This document shows, one piece after another, positions 20,165-28,820 of a stretch of 64,000 nt of DNA. The first letter of the stretch is position 1. Every line of letters starts with the position of its first letter. The stretch covers positions 1,178,001-1,242,000 of the forward strand of contig NZ_CP028339.1 of the NCBI RefSeq assembly GCF_003030465.1, read 5' to 3'. The position numbers and the translations under genes are program-made. The notes below the pieces were generated by a model. It worked only from the letters and a program-made list of their open reading frames with translations. It was not told where the DNA came from and did not search any database. The stretch comes from Thauera aromatica K172. GTDB lineage: Bacteria > Pseudomonadota > Gammaproteobacteria > Burkholderiales > Rhodocyclaceae.

Positions 20165-21763
20165 ATGCCTACACTGAGTGCGGCGGATCACACCGCGAGT
20201 CCGCCCGAAATCCGCATCCCGCGCCACTACAACGCAGCCGACGACCTGATCGGCCGCAACCTGGACGCCGGCCGCGGTCCCAAAATCGCCTATATCGACG
20301 ACGAGGGGCGCTATTCCTTCGATGAGCTGGCGCGCCGGGTGAATCGCTGCGGCAGCGCTCTCGGCGAGGTGCTCGGCCTGCGCCGGGAAGAGCGGGTGCT
20401 GATGTGCGTCCACGACACCATCGACTTTCCCACGGTTTTCCTGGGCGCCATCCGTGCCGGCATCGTGCCGATCGCGGTCAATACCCTGCTCACCGCGAGC
20501 GACTACGAATACATGCTGACCGACAGCCGGGCCCGCGTCGCGATCGTGTCCGAGCCACTGATGGCGGTGTTCGGCCCGCTGCTGGGCAAGGTGCCGACGC
20601 TCGAGCGCATCATCGTCGCCGGCGATCCCGCGGCCGGGGCGGACAGTCTGGCGGCACTCCTCGCGCAGGGGCGGGAGGCCTTTCCCGCTGCGCCGACCGT
20701 TGCCGATGACGCCTGCTTCTGGCTCTATTCGTCCGGATCGACCGGTGCGCCGAAGGGCACCGTGCATATCCACTCCAGCCTGATCCATACCGCCGAACTG
20801 TATGCGCGCCCGGTCCTCGGCATTCGCGAAGACGACGTGGTGTTTTCGGCGGCGAAGCTGTTCTTCGCTTACGGCCTCGGCAACGGTCTGACCTTTCCGC
20901 TGGCGGTGGGCGCCACCGCGGTGCTGATGGCGGAGCGGCCGACTCCGGCTGCCGTGTTCGAGCGCCTGCGCCAGCACCGCCCGACGATCTTCTACGGCGT
21001 ACCCACGCTCTATGCGTCGATGCTGGCCAGCCCGGACTGCCCGGCGCGCGGCGAACTGAATCTGCGGGCCTGCACTTCGGCCGGTGAGGCCCTGCCCGAG
21101 GAGATCGGCCGGCGGTGGACGGAGCGTTACGGGCTGGACATCCTCGACGGCATCGGTTCCACCGAGATGCTGCACATCTTCCTGTCGAACCGCCCCGGTC
21201 AGGTGCGCTACGGCACCAGCGGCATGCCGGTGCCGGGCTACCGGGTACGGCTGATCGACGATGCCGGCAATGAGATCACCGCCCCCGGTGAGCCCGGTGA
21301 GCTGCAGATCAGCGGTCCGACTTCGGCCGTGTGCTACTGGAACAACCGGGAAAAGAGCCGCAGCACTTTCCTCGGCGAATGGACGCGCAGCGGTGACAAG
21401 TACCTGCTCGACCAGGACGGCTACTACGTCTATGCCGGGCGCAGCGACGACATGCTCAAGGTGAGCGGGATCTACGTGTCGCCGATCGAAGTCGAGTCGG
21501 CGCTGATCGCGCACGAAGCGGTGCTCGAGGCCGCGGTGGTGGGCTGTGAGGACGAGGATCACCTGATCAAGCCGAAGGCCTTCATCGTCCTCAAACCGGG
21601 ACTGGAGGCCGACGAGGCCTTGCGCGAGATGCTGAAAAACCACGTCAAGGCTATGCTTGCGCCCTACAAATATCCGCGTTGGATGGAGTTCGTGGAAGAG
21701 CTGCCGAAGACCGCGACCGGCAAGATCCAGCGCTTCAAGCTGCGCGGGATGGGCGCACGGTGA
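20165..21763 (+). CDS. bclA: Benzoate-CoA ligase, copy 2
   Basis: A 532-residue AMP-forming ligase, strongly similar throughout to the copy at 11166. It has the same P-loop (LYSSGSTGAPKGTVHIHSSL), core motif DGIGSTEMLHIFLSN and C-terminal LPKTATGKIQRFKLR. A strong AAGGAGGAG ribosome site (20150-20158) precedes the ATG. It is last in boxD-DUF4863-bclA. Conservation at DNA level is patchy: the stretch near 21430-21600 is almost identical to 12430-12600, while the N-terminal parts differ more. It may be the pathway ligase proper, or a paralogue for substituted benzoates. Confidence 0.92.
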   Translation: MPTLSAADHTASPPEIRIPRHYNAADDLIGRNLDAGRGPKIAYIDDEGRYSFDELARRVNRCGSALGEVLGLRREERVLMCVHDTIDFPTVFLGAIRAGIVPIAVNTLLTASDYEYMLTDSRARVAIVSEPLMAVFGPLLGKVPTLERIIVAGDPAAGADSLAALLAQGREAFPAAPTVADDACFWLYSSGSTGAPKGTVHIHSSLIHTAELYARPVLGIREDDVVFSAAKLFFAYGLGNGLTFPLAVGATAVLMAERPTPAAVFERLRQHRPTIFYGVPTLYASMLASPDCPARGELNLRACTSAGEALPEEIGRRWTERYGLDILDGIGSTEMLHIFLSNRPGQVRYGTSGMPVPGYRVRLIDDAGNEITAPGEPGELQISGPTSAVCYWNNREKSRSTFLGEWTRSGDKYLLDQDGYYVYAGRSDDMLKVSGIYVSPIEVESALIAHEAVLEAAVVGCEDEDHLIKPKAFIVLKPGLEADEALREMLKNHVKAMLAPYKYPRWMEFVEELPKTATGKIQRFKLRGMGAR

Positions 21764-21783
21764 GAGCGGGAAATGTTCGCGTG

Positions 21784-21802
21784 AATCGTTGATGAAACGA
21801 TT
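21784..21802. repeat. Inverted repeat after bclA copy 2
   Basis: AATCGTT (21784-21790) and AACGATT (21796-21802) form a perfect 7-bp dyad with a five-base loop, 20 bases after the bclA stop and directly beside the IS target site. It could be a weak terminator or an operator; there is no T-run on the plus strand. Confidence 0.4.
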
Positions 21803-21864
21803 AAAAAATATCTTGATTAGCAATGATGATCAGCCAAGCTGGCCGGCCACGGTCGCCGGGCCTA

Positions 21865-21884
21865 TACTGTATGTACGTACAGTA
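21865..21884 (+). promoter_or_regulatory. LexA-like SOS box upstream of the transposase
   Basis: TACTGTATGTACGTACAGTA reads CTGT-N8-ACAG, the LexA box pattern, inside a longer dyad spanning 21863-21886 (9-bp arms). It ends 21 bases before the transposase ATG and lies inside the IS. This suggests SOS-linked control of transposition, which is inference. Confidence 0.6.
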
Positions 21885-21905
21885 TATCTGGTGAGAGGTG
21901 GAGCC

Positions 21906-22859
21906 ATGGCAATGAACCGAATCCAGTTTCAACCCGGCCTGTCGATGCCCGAGTTTCTCAAGCGCTACGGGACCGAAGCGCAGTGCGCGGCGGCGTTGGA
22001 GCAGGCGCGCTGGCCGCAGGGGTTTCGGTGCCCGAGTTGCGATGGGGCCGCCTACAGCCGGGTGCGCGGGCGAACCCACGCGCTGTTCCAGTGCCAGGCC
22101 TGTCGGCATCAGACCTCGCTGATCGCGGGCACCGTGATGCAGGGCACGAAATTGGCCCTGACCGTGTGGTTCCTCGCGATCTACCTCATCAGCCAAGCCA
22201 AGACCGGTCTGTCGGCGCTCGCCCTCAAGCGGCACCTGGGGGTGAGCTACCCGACCGCCTGGCTGATCCACCACAAGCTGATGCAGGCGATGGCCGAACG
22301 CGAGCAGCGCTATGTCCTCGAAGGCCAGGTCCAGATCGATGATGCCTACCTCGGCGGTGAGCGCAGCGGAGGCAAGGTCGGTCGCGGCTCGGAAAACAAG
22401 GTCCCTTTCGTCGCCGCCGTCTCCCTCAGTGATGACGGCCACCCCTTGCGCGCCAAACTCACGCCCGTACCGGGCTTCAGCCTCCAGGCGATCGGGCAGT
22501 GGGCGACGACGCATCTGGCCCCCGGCAGCACTGTGTTCTCCGATGGGCTGGCGTGTTTCGGTGCGGTCACGGCGGCTGGATGCACGCATCAGCCGACCGT
22601 CGTCGCTGGACGCAAACCGAAGGACTTGCCCGAATTCCAGTGGATCAACACCGTGCTGGGCAACCTCAAGACCAGTCTGAACGGGAGCTACCATGCATTC
22701 GACTTCCGAAAGTATGCGGCGCGTTACCTCGCCGCTTTCGCCTACCGCTTCAACCGCCGATTCGATCTCCGGGCACTGCATACGCGCCTGCTCGTCGCCG
22801 CAGCCAACTGCGGGCCGCTCCCGCAGCGCGCGATTCGGACCGCTGAGGTTCATTGCTAA
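21906..22859 (+). CDS. IS1595-family transposase
   Basis: A 317-residue DDE-type transposase. An N-terminal zinc ribbon (FRCPSCDG ... FQCQACRHQTSL) is followed by a helix-turn-helix (LALKRHLGVSYPTAWLIHHK). The catalytic ISXO2-like domain begins VQIDDAYLGGE, with the second acidic residue in TVFSDGLACF and the N/H-type third residue region in WINTVLGNLKTSLNGSYHAF. The start is the ATG at 21906 after a GAGGTGG site. The stop codon overlaps the right inverted repeat. It appears intact and full-length, so the element may be active. Confidence 0.93.
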   Translation: MAMNRIQFQPGLSMPEFLKRYGTEAQCAAALEQARWPQGFRCPSCDGAAYSRVRGRTHALFQCQACRHQTSLIAGTVMQGTKLALTVWFLAIYLISQAKTGLSALALKRHLGVSYPTAWLIHHKLMQAMAEREQRYVLEGQVQIDDAYLGGERSGGKVGRGSENKVPFVAAVSLSDDGHPLRAKLTPVPGFSLQAIGQWATTHLAPGSTVFSDGLACFGAVTAAGCTHQPTVVAGRKPKDLPEFQWINTVLGNLKTSLNGSYHAFDFRKYAARYLAAFAYRFNRRFDLRALHTRLLVAAANCGPLPQRAIRTAEVHC

Positions 22860-22979
22860 TCAGGAAAAATATTATACAATCGCGACTGAACTGGAATTCA
22901 CCGTGTTGCCGGTGGAGTCCGAGAAAGCGGCGGGCAGTTCTGCCTGCCATGTAAATGGATGAACCAGGAGGAGAGTCAC

Positions 22980-24161
22980 ATGAGCAAGCAGAAACTGATG
23001 CAGCGCATGGCCGGTGTCGCTGGAGTCGGCCTGATCGCCCTGCTGCCGATGGGCGGCGCCTACGCGGCGGACAAGGTCAAGGTCGGCCTGATGCTGCCCT
23101 ACACCGGGACCTACGCCTCGCTGGGCAATGCGATCACCAACGGGTTCAAGCAGTACGTGGCCGAGCAGGGCGGCAAGCTGGGCGGGCGCGAAGTCGAATA
23201 CTTCGTCGTCGATGACGAGTCCGACGCCGCCAAGGCCACCGAGAACGCCAACAAGCTGGTCAAGCGCGACGAGGTCGACGTGCTCGTGGGCACGGTGCAC
23301 TCGGGCGTGGCGCTGGCGATGGCCAAGGTCGCGCGCGACACCAAGACCCTGATGATCATCCCCAACGCCGGGGCCGACGAGCTGACCGGGCCGCTGTGCG
23401 CGCCCAACGTGTTCCGCGTGTCGTTCTCGGCCTGGCAGCCGGCCTACGCGATGGGCAAGGTGGTGGCCGAGCGCGGGCACAAGAACGTGGTCACGGTGAC
23501 CTGGAAGTACTCGTTCGGCGAGCAGTCGGTAGCCGGCTTCAAGGAGGCCTTCGAACAGGCCGGCGGCAAGATCGCCAAGGAGCTCTACCTGCCTTTCCCG
23601 AACGTCGAGTTCCAGCCTTTCCTGACCGAGATCGCCGGCCTCAAGCCCGATGCGGTGTTTGTGTTCTTCGCCGGCGGCGGCGCGGCCAAGTTCGTCAAGG
23701 ATTATGACGCGGCAGGGCTCAAGAACAGCATCCCGCTGTACGGCTCGGGTTTCCTCACCGACGGCACGCTGGAGGCGATGGGCGGTGCGGGTGAGGGCGT
23801 GATGACCACCCTGCACTATGCCGACGGCCTCGATACCGAGAAGGACAAGACCTTCCGCACCGGCTACGCCAGCGCCTACAAGATGCAGCCCGACGTCTAT
23901 GCGGTGCAGGGCTATGACGCCGCCCAGCTGCTCGGTGCAGGCCTGGCCAAGGCGCCGGCGGGCAAGTTCGACAAGGATGCGGTGATGAAGGCGATGAGCG
24001 CGGCCACGGTCGATAGCCCGCGCGGCGCATTCACCCTGTCGAAGGCCAACAACCCGGTGCAGGACATCTACCTGCGCAAGGTCGAAGGCAGCCAGAACAA
24101 GGTGGTCGGCGTCGCCGCGCCCAAGCTGGCCGATCCCGCACGCGGCTGCCGCATGAACTGA
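22980..24161 (+). CDS. ABC transporter substrate-binding protein (Liv/HAAT type)
   Basis: A 393-residue periplasmic type I binding protein with a signal peptide (MAGVAGVGLIALLPMGGAYA), starting KVKVGLMLPYTGTYASLG after cleavage. This is the LivK-like family, many members of which bind aromatic acids rather than branched-chain amino acids. The ATG at 22980 has an AGGAGGAG site at 22966-22973. It is first in a five-gene transporter operon next to the box genes, so benzoate or a related aromatic acid is the likely ligand. The IS insertion lies 115 bases upstream and may have altered its promoter. Confidence 0.9.
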   Translation: MSKQKLMQRMAGVAGVGLIALLPMGGAYAADKVKVGLMLPYTGTYASLGNAITNGFKQYVAEQGGKLGGREVEYFVVDDESDAAKATENANKLVKRDEVDVLVGTVHSGVALAMAKVARDTKTLMIIPNAGADELTGPLCAPNVFRVSFSAWQPAYAMGKVVAERGHKNVVTVTWKYSFGEQSVAGFKEAFEQAGGKIAKELYLPFPNVEFQPFLTEIAGLKPDAVFVFFAGGGAAKFVKDYDAAGLKNSIPLYGSGFLTDGTLEAMGGAGEGVMTTLHYADGLDTEKDKTFRTGYASAYKMQPDVYAVQGYDAAQLLGAGLAKAPAGKFDKDAVMKAMSAATVDSPRGAFTLSKANNPVQDIYLRKVEGSQNKVVGVAAPKLADPARGCRMN

Positions 24162-24279
24162 TCGCTGCGTCGATCGCATCGCCTGCGCCGGCCGTGCCGG
24201 CGCAGGGTTTTCCTTCCCACGCACTTTCATCCACCGTATCCCGCCGCCCTGGGCGAGTCCGGGAGGGGGAGGCCCAAGC

Positions 24280-25146
24280 ATGGATTTCGTTTCCTTCCTG
24301 ATCCAGATCCTGAATTCGCTGCAGTACGGACTGCTGCTGTTTCTGGTGGCCAGCGGGCTGACGCTGGTGTTCGGGATCATGGGCATCATCAACCTGGCGC
24401 ACGGCAGCTTCTACATGATCGGCGCCTACATGGCGTTCGCGCTCACCAGCGCGACCGGCAACCTGATGCTGGCGATCGTGCTCGGCATACCGCTGGCGTT
24501 CGCCTTCGGGGCACTGCTCGAGAAGCTGTTGTTCGTGCATCTGTACAAGCGCGACCACCTGCAGCAGGTACTGCTCACCTACGGGCTGATCCTGATCTTC
24601 GAGGAGCTGCGCAGCCTGACCATGGGCGACGACGTGCACGGGGTGGACATCCCGGCGCTGTTCTCGGCCTCGATCCAGCTTTCGGACACTCTGTCCTACC
24701 CGGTCTACCGGATCGTGATCTCGGTGGTGTGTGTGGCCCTGGCCGCCGGGCTGTGGTGGCTGATGCAGCGCACCCGGCTGGGGATGATGATCCGCGCCGG
24801 CTCGCACAACCGCGAGATGGTGCAGGCGCTCGGCGTCAACATCGACCTGCTGTACCGCAACGTGTTCGCCCTCGGCGTGGCGCTGGCCGCGCTCGCCGGC
24901 ATGCTCGCCGCGCCGGTGTCCTCGGTGTATCCGGGGATGGGCGGCAACGTGCTGATCATCTCCTTCGTGGTGGTGGTGATCGGCGGCATCGGCTCGGTGT
25001 GGGGGGCGCTGGTGGCGGCGCTGCTGGTGGGCTTTACCGACACCTTCGGCAAGGTGCTGGTGCCCGAGTTCGCCGGACTGGCGGTGTACCTGGTGATGGC
25101 GGTGGTGCTGCTGTGGCGCCCCGAAGGCATCTTCAAGAAAGGCTAG
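24280..25146 (+). CDS. livH: ABC transporter permease, LivH type
   Basis: A 288-residue inner-membrane permease with about eight hydrophobic segments. FGIMGIINLAHGSFYMIGAY near the N-terminus and VVVVIGGIGSVWGALVAALL near the C-terminus are LivH signatures. It forms the channel with the LivM-type permease. The ATG at 24280 follows a GGGAGGGGG site, and the next gene begins 3 bases after its stop. The family name is used; the substrate is probably aromatic, judged by context. Confidence 0.92.
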   Translation: MDFVSFLIQILNSLQYGLLLFLVASGLTLVFGIMGIINLAHGSFYMIGAYMAFALTSATGNLMLAIVLGIPLAFAFGALLEKLLFVHLYKRDHLQQVLLTYGLILIFEELRSLTMGDDVHGVDIPALFSASIQLSDTLSYPVYRIVISVVCVALAAGLWWLMQRTRLGMMIRAGSHNREMVQALGVNIDLLYRNVFALGVALAALAGMLAAPVSSVYPGMGGNVLIISFVVVVIGGIGSVWGALVAALLVGFTDTFGKVLVPEFAGLAVYLVMAVVLLWRPEGIFKKG

Positions 25147-25149
25147 GCG

Positions 25150-26121
25150 ATGAATTCCAGAATCCCGCTGTTTCTACAACTGCTCGCGCTGCTCGTGCTG
25201 ATCGCCTATCCGCTGTACGGCTCGAGCTTCTACGTCGAGATGCTGGCCAAGACCCTGGTGATGGCGATCTTCGCCATGAGCCTGGCGCTGCTGGTGGGCT
25301 TCACCGGGCTGGTCAGCCTCGGGCATGCGGCGTATTTCGGCATCGCCGCCTACGTCGTGGCGCTGGTGACGCCCAAGTACGACCCGGCCAGCTTCTGGTT
25401 CGCCTTCCCGGCCTCGGTGCTGGCCGCGGCGCTGGCCGCGCTCGTGATCGGGCTGTTCGTGCTGCGCACCAAGGGCATCTACTTCATCATGGTGACGCTG
25501 GCCTTCGCCCAGATGGCCTACTACATCTTCCACGACACCCCGCTGGGCGGAGGCTCGGACGGGATCTACCTGAACTTCAAGCCCGATGCGGCGATTGGTG
25601 GCTGGGTGCCGTTCGACCTGAACGAGCCGCTGCAGATGTACTACTTCATCCTCGCGGCGATGGTGGCGGTGTTCGTGCTCTTGAAGCTGGTGCTGCGTTC
25701 GCCGTTCGGGCGCGTGCTCGCGGGCATCCACAGCAACGAGCACCGCATGCAGTCGCTGGGCTACGCCACCTTCCGCTACAAGCTCGCCGCATTCACGCTG
25801 GCCGGCGCGCTGGCCGGGGTGGCGGGCTTCCTGTACGCGGTGCTGTTCGGCTTCGTCACCCCCGAGTACCTGTCGTGGCACCAGTCGGGCAACGTGCTGA
25901 TGATGGTGATCCTGGGCGGCATGGGTAGCCTGGCGGGGGCGGCGGCCGGGGCGTTCGCCTTCATCGGCCTGCAGGAGCTATTCACCGACCTGAGCAAGCA
26001 CTGGCAGCTGCTGATGGGCAGCGTGATCGTGCTCGCGGTGCTGTTCATGCCGGACGGGCTGGCCGGGCTGCCCAAGCGGGTGATCCGCATGATCAACTGG
26101 GGAGAGGACAAAAATGGCTGA
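25150..26121 (+). CDS. livM: ABC transporter permease, LivM type
   Basis: A 323-residue permease of the branched-chain-type ABC family with about nine membrane segments. LLVGFTGLVSLGHAAYFGIA and GVAGFLYAVLFGFVTPEYLSWHQSG are characteristic. The gene overlaps the ATPase gene downstream by 8 bases, which points to translational coupling. It pairs with the LivH-type permease just upstream. Confidence 0.92.
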   Translation: MNSRIPLFLQLLALLVLIAYPLYGSSFYVEMLAKTLVMAIFAMSLALLVGFTGLVSLGHAAYFGIAAYVVALVTPKYDPASFWFAFPASVLAAALAALVIGLFVLRTKGIYFIMVTLAFAQMAYYIFHDTPLGGGSDGIYLNFKPDAAIGGWVPFDLNEPLQMYYFILAAMVAVFVLLKLVLRSPFGRVLAGIHSNEHRMQSLGYATFRYKLAAFTLAGALAGVAGFLYAVLFGFVTPEYLSWHQSGNVLMMVILGGMGSLAGAAAGAFAFIGLQELFTDLSKHWQLLMGSVIVLAVLFMPDGLAGLPKRVIRMINWGEDKNG

Positions 26122-26869
26122 GGCAATGCTCGTGGCCGACCGCCTGACCCGCCACTTCGGCGGGCTGACGGCCAACGAAGAAGTGTGCATCACGCTCGAG
26201 CGCGGCACCCTGCATGCCTTGCTCGGCCCCAACGGCGCGGGCAAGTCGACCTGCATCAACATGCTCTCGGGCGATCTGCCGCCCTCGTCCGGGCGCATCC
26301 TGCTCGGCGGCCGGGACGTCACCCGGCTGTCGGCGGCGGCGCGCTCGCACCTGGGGATCGGACGCAGCTACCAGCGCACGAACATCTTCCCGCAGTTCAC
26401 CGTGCTCGAGAATTGCCGCCTGGCAGCGCAGTCGCGCCGGCCGCGGCCGTGGAAGATCTTCACCGACGCCCAGCGCCTGAGCGACACCGTCGAGCGCGCG
26501 CGCGCGGCGGTCGCCGAGGCCGGGTTGGGCGGGCGCGAGGCGCGGGTGGCGGGCACGCTGTCGCACGGCGAGCAGCGCCAGCTCGAGATCGCGATGGTGC
26601 TGGCGACCGACGCCAGGGTGCTGCTGCTCGACGAGCCGCTGGCGGGCATGGGCTCGGAGGAGTCGGCGAAGATGGTCGAGCTGCTGCGCAGGCTCAAGGA
26701 CGGGCGTGCGATCCTGCTCGTCGAGCACGACATGGATGCGGTGTTTGCGGTCGCCGACACGATCACGGTGATGGTCAACGGCGCGGTGCTCGAATCGGGC
26801 CCGCCGGTGCAGATCCGCAACAGCGCCGAAGTGCAGGCCGCTTACCTGGGAGAGGACGAACATGTCTGA
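26114..26869 (+). CDS. livG: ABC transporter ATPase, LivG type
   Basis: A 251-residue ATP-binding subunit. The Walker A is GPNGAGKSTCIN, the signature LSHGEQRQLEIAM, the Walker B VLLLDEPLAGMG, and the switch histidine is in VEHDMDAVF. The ATG at 26114 has a GGAGAGG site inside the end of the LivM-type gene, and its own end overlaps the next ATPase gene by 8 bases. It energises uptake together with the LivF-type ATPase. Confidence 0.93.
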   Translation: MAEAMLVADRLTRHFGGLTANEEVCITLERGTLHALLGPNGAGKSTCINMLSGDLPPSSGRILLGGRDVTRLSAAARSHLGIGRSYQRTNIFPQFTVLENCRLAAQSRRPRPWKIFTDAQRLSDTVERARAAVAEAGLGGREARVAGTLSHGEQRQLEIAMVLATDARVLLLDEPLAGMGSEESAKMVELLRRLKDGRAILLVEHDMDAVFAVADTITVMVNGAVLESGPPVQIRNSAEVQAAYLGEDEHV

Positions 26870-27575
26870 GACGCTGCTCGAAGCGCACGACCTGCACACT
26901 TATTACGGTTCGAGCCACATCCTGCACGGCGTCGATTTCCACATCGCGAAGGGTGAGGCGCTGGGGCTGATGGGGCGCAACGGCATGGGCAAGACCACGC
27001 TGATCCGCTCGATGCTCGGGCTGGTGCGTCCGCGCCACGGCACGGTCAAGGTCAATGGCGACGACATGACCGGGGCGAGCACGCACCGCATCGCCCTGCG
27101 CGGCATTGCCTACGTGCCCGAGGGGCGGGGAATCTTCCCCAACCTGAGCGTGCGCGAGAACCTGATCATGGCCGCGCGCGCCGGCGTCGACGGTCAGCGC
27201 ACGTGGACCTTCGAGCGCGTGATGGAGACCTTCCCGCGCCTGGGCGAGCGCCTGTCGAACGGCGGCGGGCAGCTCTCGGGGGGCGAGCAGCAGATGCTCA
27301 CCATCGGCCGCGCGCTGATGACCAACCCCGACCTGCTGATCCTGGACGAAGCCACCGAGGGCCTGGCGCCGCTGATGGTGAAGGAGATCTGGAACGTGGT
27401 CCGCACCATCCGCGAAACCGGCATCGCCACCGTGATCGTGGACAAGAACCACGCCGCGGTGACCGCGCTCACCGACCGCTCGATGATCCTGGTCAAGGGC
27501 CAGGTCGTCTTCGACGGCCCGAGCGCGGCGGTGCGCAACGACCCGGAATTGATCCAGAAGCATCTCGGCGTCTGA
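26862..27575 (+). CDS. livF: ABC transporter ATPase, LivF type
   Basis: A 237-residue second ATPase of the heterodimer. The Walker A is GRNGMGKTTLIRSM, the signature LSGGEQQMLTIGRAL and the Walker B LLILDEATEGLAP. The residue after Walker B is Asp-Glu as required. The usual switch histidine position reads VDKNHAAV, as is common in LivF proteins. It ends the transporter genes; the hydrolase gene starts 86 bases later. Confidence 0.92.
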   Translation: MSETLLEAHDLHTYYGSSHILHGVDFHIAKGEALGLMGRNGMGKTTLIRSMLGLVRPRHGTVKVNGDDMTGASTHRIALRGIAYVPEGRGIFPNLSVRENLIMAARAGVDGQRTWTFERVMETFPRLGERLSNGGGQLSGGEQQMLTIGRALMTNPDLLILDEATEGLAPLMVKEIWNVVRTIRETGIATVIVDKNHAAVTALTDRSMILVKGQVVFDGPSAAVRNDPELIQKHLGV

Positions 27576-27661
27576 AAATAACACGCAGGGGGCCGCCCAC
27601 CGGGCCGGCTCCCGCACCGGCCGCCCGCCAAGGGCGGCACCCCAAACGGAGTTTGTTCACG

Positions 27662-28435
27662 ATGAAGACAGTCGGTATCGGCGGCACCCGCCTCGAATAC
27701 GTCCGATTGCCCTCGGCACATCCGCGCGAGGGCGCCCCCGCGATCGTTTTCCTCCACGAAGGGCTGGGCTCGGTGGCGATGTGGCGCGATTTTCCGCAGC
27801 GCGTGGCCGATGCGACCGGATGCGAGGCCATCGTCTATTCGCGCGCCGGCTACGGCCGCTCCGACCCGGCGCCGCTGCCGCGCACGGTGCGCTACATGCA
27901 CGACGAAGGGCTGACGGTGCTGCCGGCGCTGCTCGCCGAACTCGGTGTCGAGCGCCCGCTGCTGTTCGGGCACTCGGACGGCGGCTCGATCGCGCTGATC
28001 TGCGCCGGCGGGACCGACGTTGCGCTCTCCGGGCTGATCCTGATGGCGCCGCACGTGATGGTCGAGGACATCTCGGTCGCCAGTATTGCCGCCGCCGGGC
28101 AGGCGTGGACCACGACCGACCTGCCGTCCCGGCTGGGGCGCTACCACAACGACGTCGAGGCGGCCTTTCGCGGCTGGAACGACATCTGGCTGCACCCGGA
28201 TTTCCGCGCCTGGAACATCGAGCAATATCTGCCAGGCATCACCGTGCCGGTGCTCGCGATCCAGGGCGAGGACGACGAGTACGGCACCATGACGCAGATC
28301 GAGCGCATCGCCGCCCAGGCGCGCGACGTCGAACTATGCCGGCTCGCCGATTGCCGGCATTCGCCGCACAAGGACCAGCCGCAGGCGGTGCTCGACACCG
28401 TCGCCGCGTTTGTCGAGCGCGTGCTCGAAGACTGA
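27662..28435 (+). CDS. Alpha/beta hydrolase
   Basis: A 257-residue alpha/beta hydrolase. The nucleophile elbow is FGHSDGGSIAL (Ser), the HG-type oxyanion region is FLHEGLGSVAMW, and the late acid and histidine are seen in GEDDEYGT and CRHSPHKDQP. Similar hydrolases occur in box clusters. A hydrolysis of a side-product lactone or CoA ester would fit, but the substrate is not known. It follows the transporter operon on the same strand and precedes the rubredoxin gene. Confidence 0.8.
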   Translation: MKTVGIGGTRLEYVRLPSAHPREGAPAIVFLHEGLGSVAMWRDFPQRVADATGCEAIVYSRAGYGRSDPAPLPRTVRYMHDEGLTVLPALLAELGVERPLLFGHSDGGSIALICAGGTDVALSGLILMAPHVMVEDISVASIAAAGQAWTTTDLPSRLGRYHNDVEAAFRGWNDIWLHPDFRAWNIEQYLPGITVPVLAIQGEDDEYGTMTQIERIAAQARDVELCRLADCRHSPHKDQPQAVLDTVAAFVERVLED

Positions 28436-28583
28436 ATGCCGGATCGCGAGAACATCCTGCCCCACACACGAACGGAAGCACGACCGTGCTCCGCGTCCGG
28501 CTTGCGCCGGTCCGGAAACGGCGATGAGTCCGCCGCAGTTCCCCTCGTCACATGCGGGCATTTGCCCCTCACGGAGAGTCACC

Positions 28584-28751
28584 ATGGCCCAATACCAGTG
28601 CAGTGCATGCTATTTCCCTTACGATGAGGCCGAAGGCCTGCCCGAACATGGCATCCCTGCCGGGACGCGGTGGGAGGATGTGCCGGCCGATTTCGTCTGT
28701 CCCGACTGCGGCACGCCGAAGTCGAACTGGATGGAACTGAACACCGACTGA
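28584..28751 (+). CDS. Rubredoxin
   Basis: A 55-residue one-iron electron carrier. The two knuckles are YQCSACYFPYDEAEG and FVCPDCGTPKSNW, with four Cys ligands, and RWEDVPADF between them is the usual middle motif. It was placed at 28584 by its ATG and the GGAGAGTC-type site. It stands between the hydrolase and PaaH-type genes inside the benzoate region, with no obvious rubredoxin reductase or hydroxylase beside it. Its redox partner is unknown. Confidence 0.9.
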   Translation: MAQYQCSACYFPYDEAEGLPEHGIPAGTRWEDVPADFVCPDCGTPKSNWMELNTD

Positions 28752-28820
28752 ACCGGGCTTCACGGGGGGCGTCAGCCGCACCCCGGAGGCTTTTCCCGAG
28801 TCCCCTTTTTGGAGATGGAC

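Larger units (their letters stand above)
21812..22864 (+). mobile_element. Complete IS1595-family insertion sequence with 8-bp target duplication
   Basis: A 1053-base element. The left end (21812-21826) and the reverse complement of the right end (22850-22864) share C[T/C]TGATTAGCAATGA, a 15-base terminal inverted repeat with one mismatch. It is flanked by the direct repeat AAAAATAT at 21804-21811 and 22865-22872, an 8-bp target duplication as expected for IS1595. It carries one intact transposase gene. Intact ends and duplication suggest recent insertion. It separates bclA from the ABC transporter operon. Confidence 0.92.
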
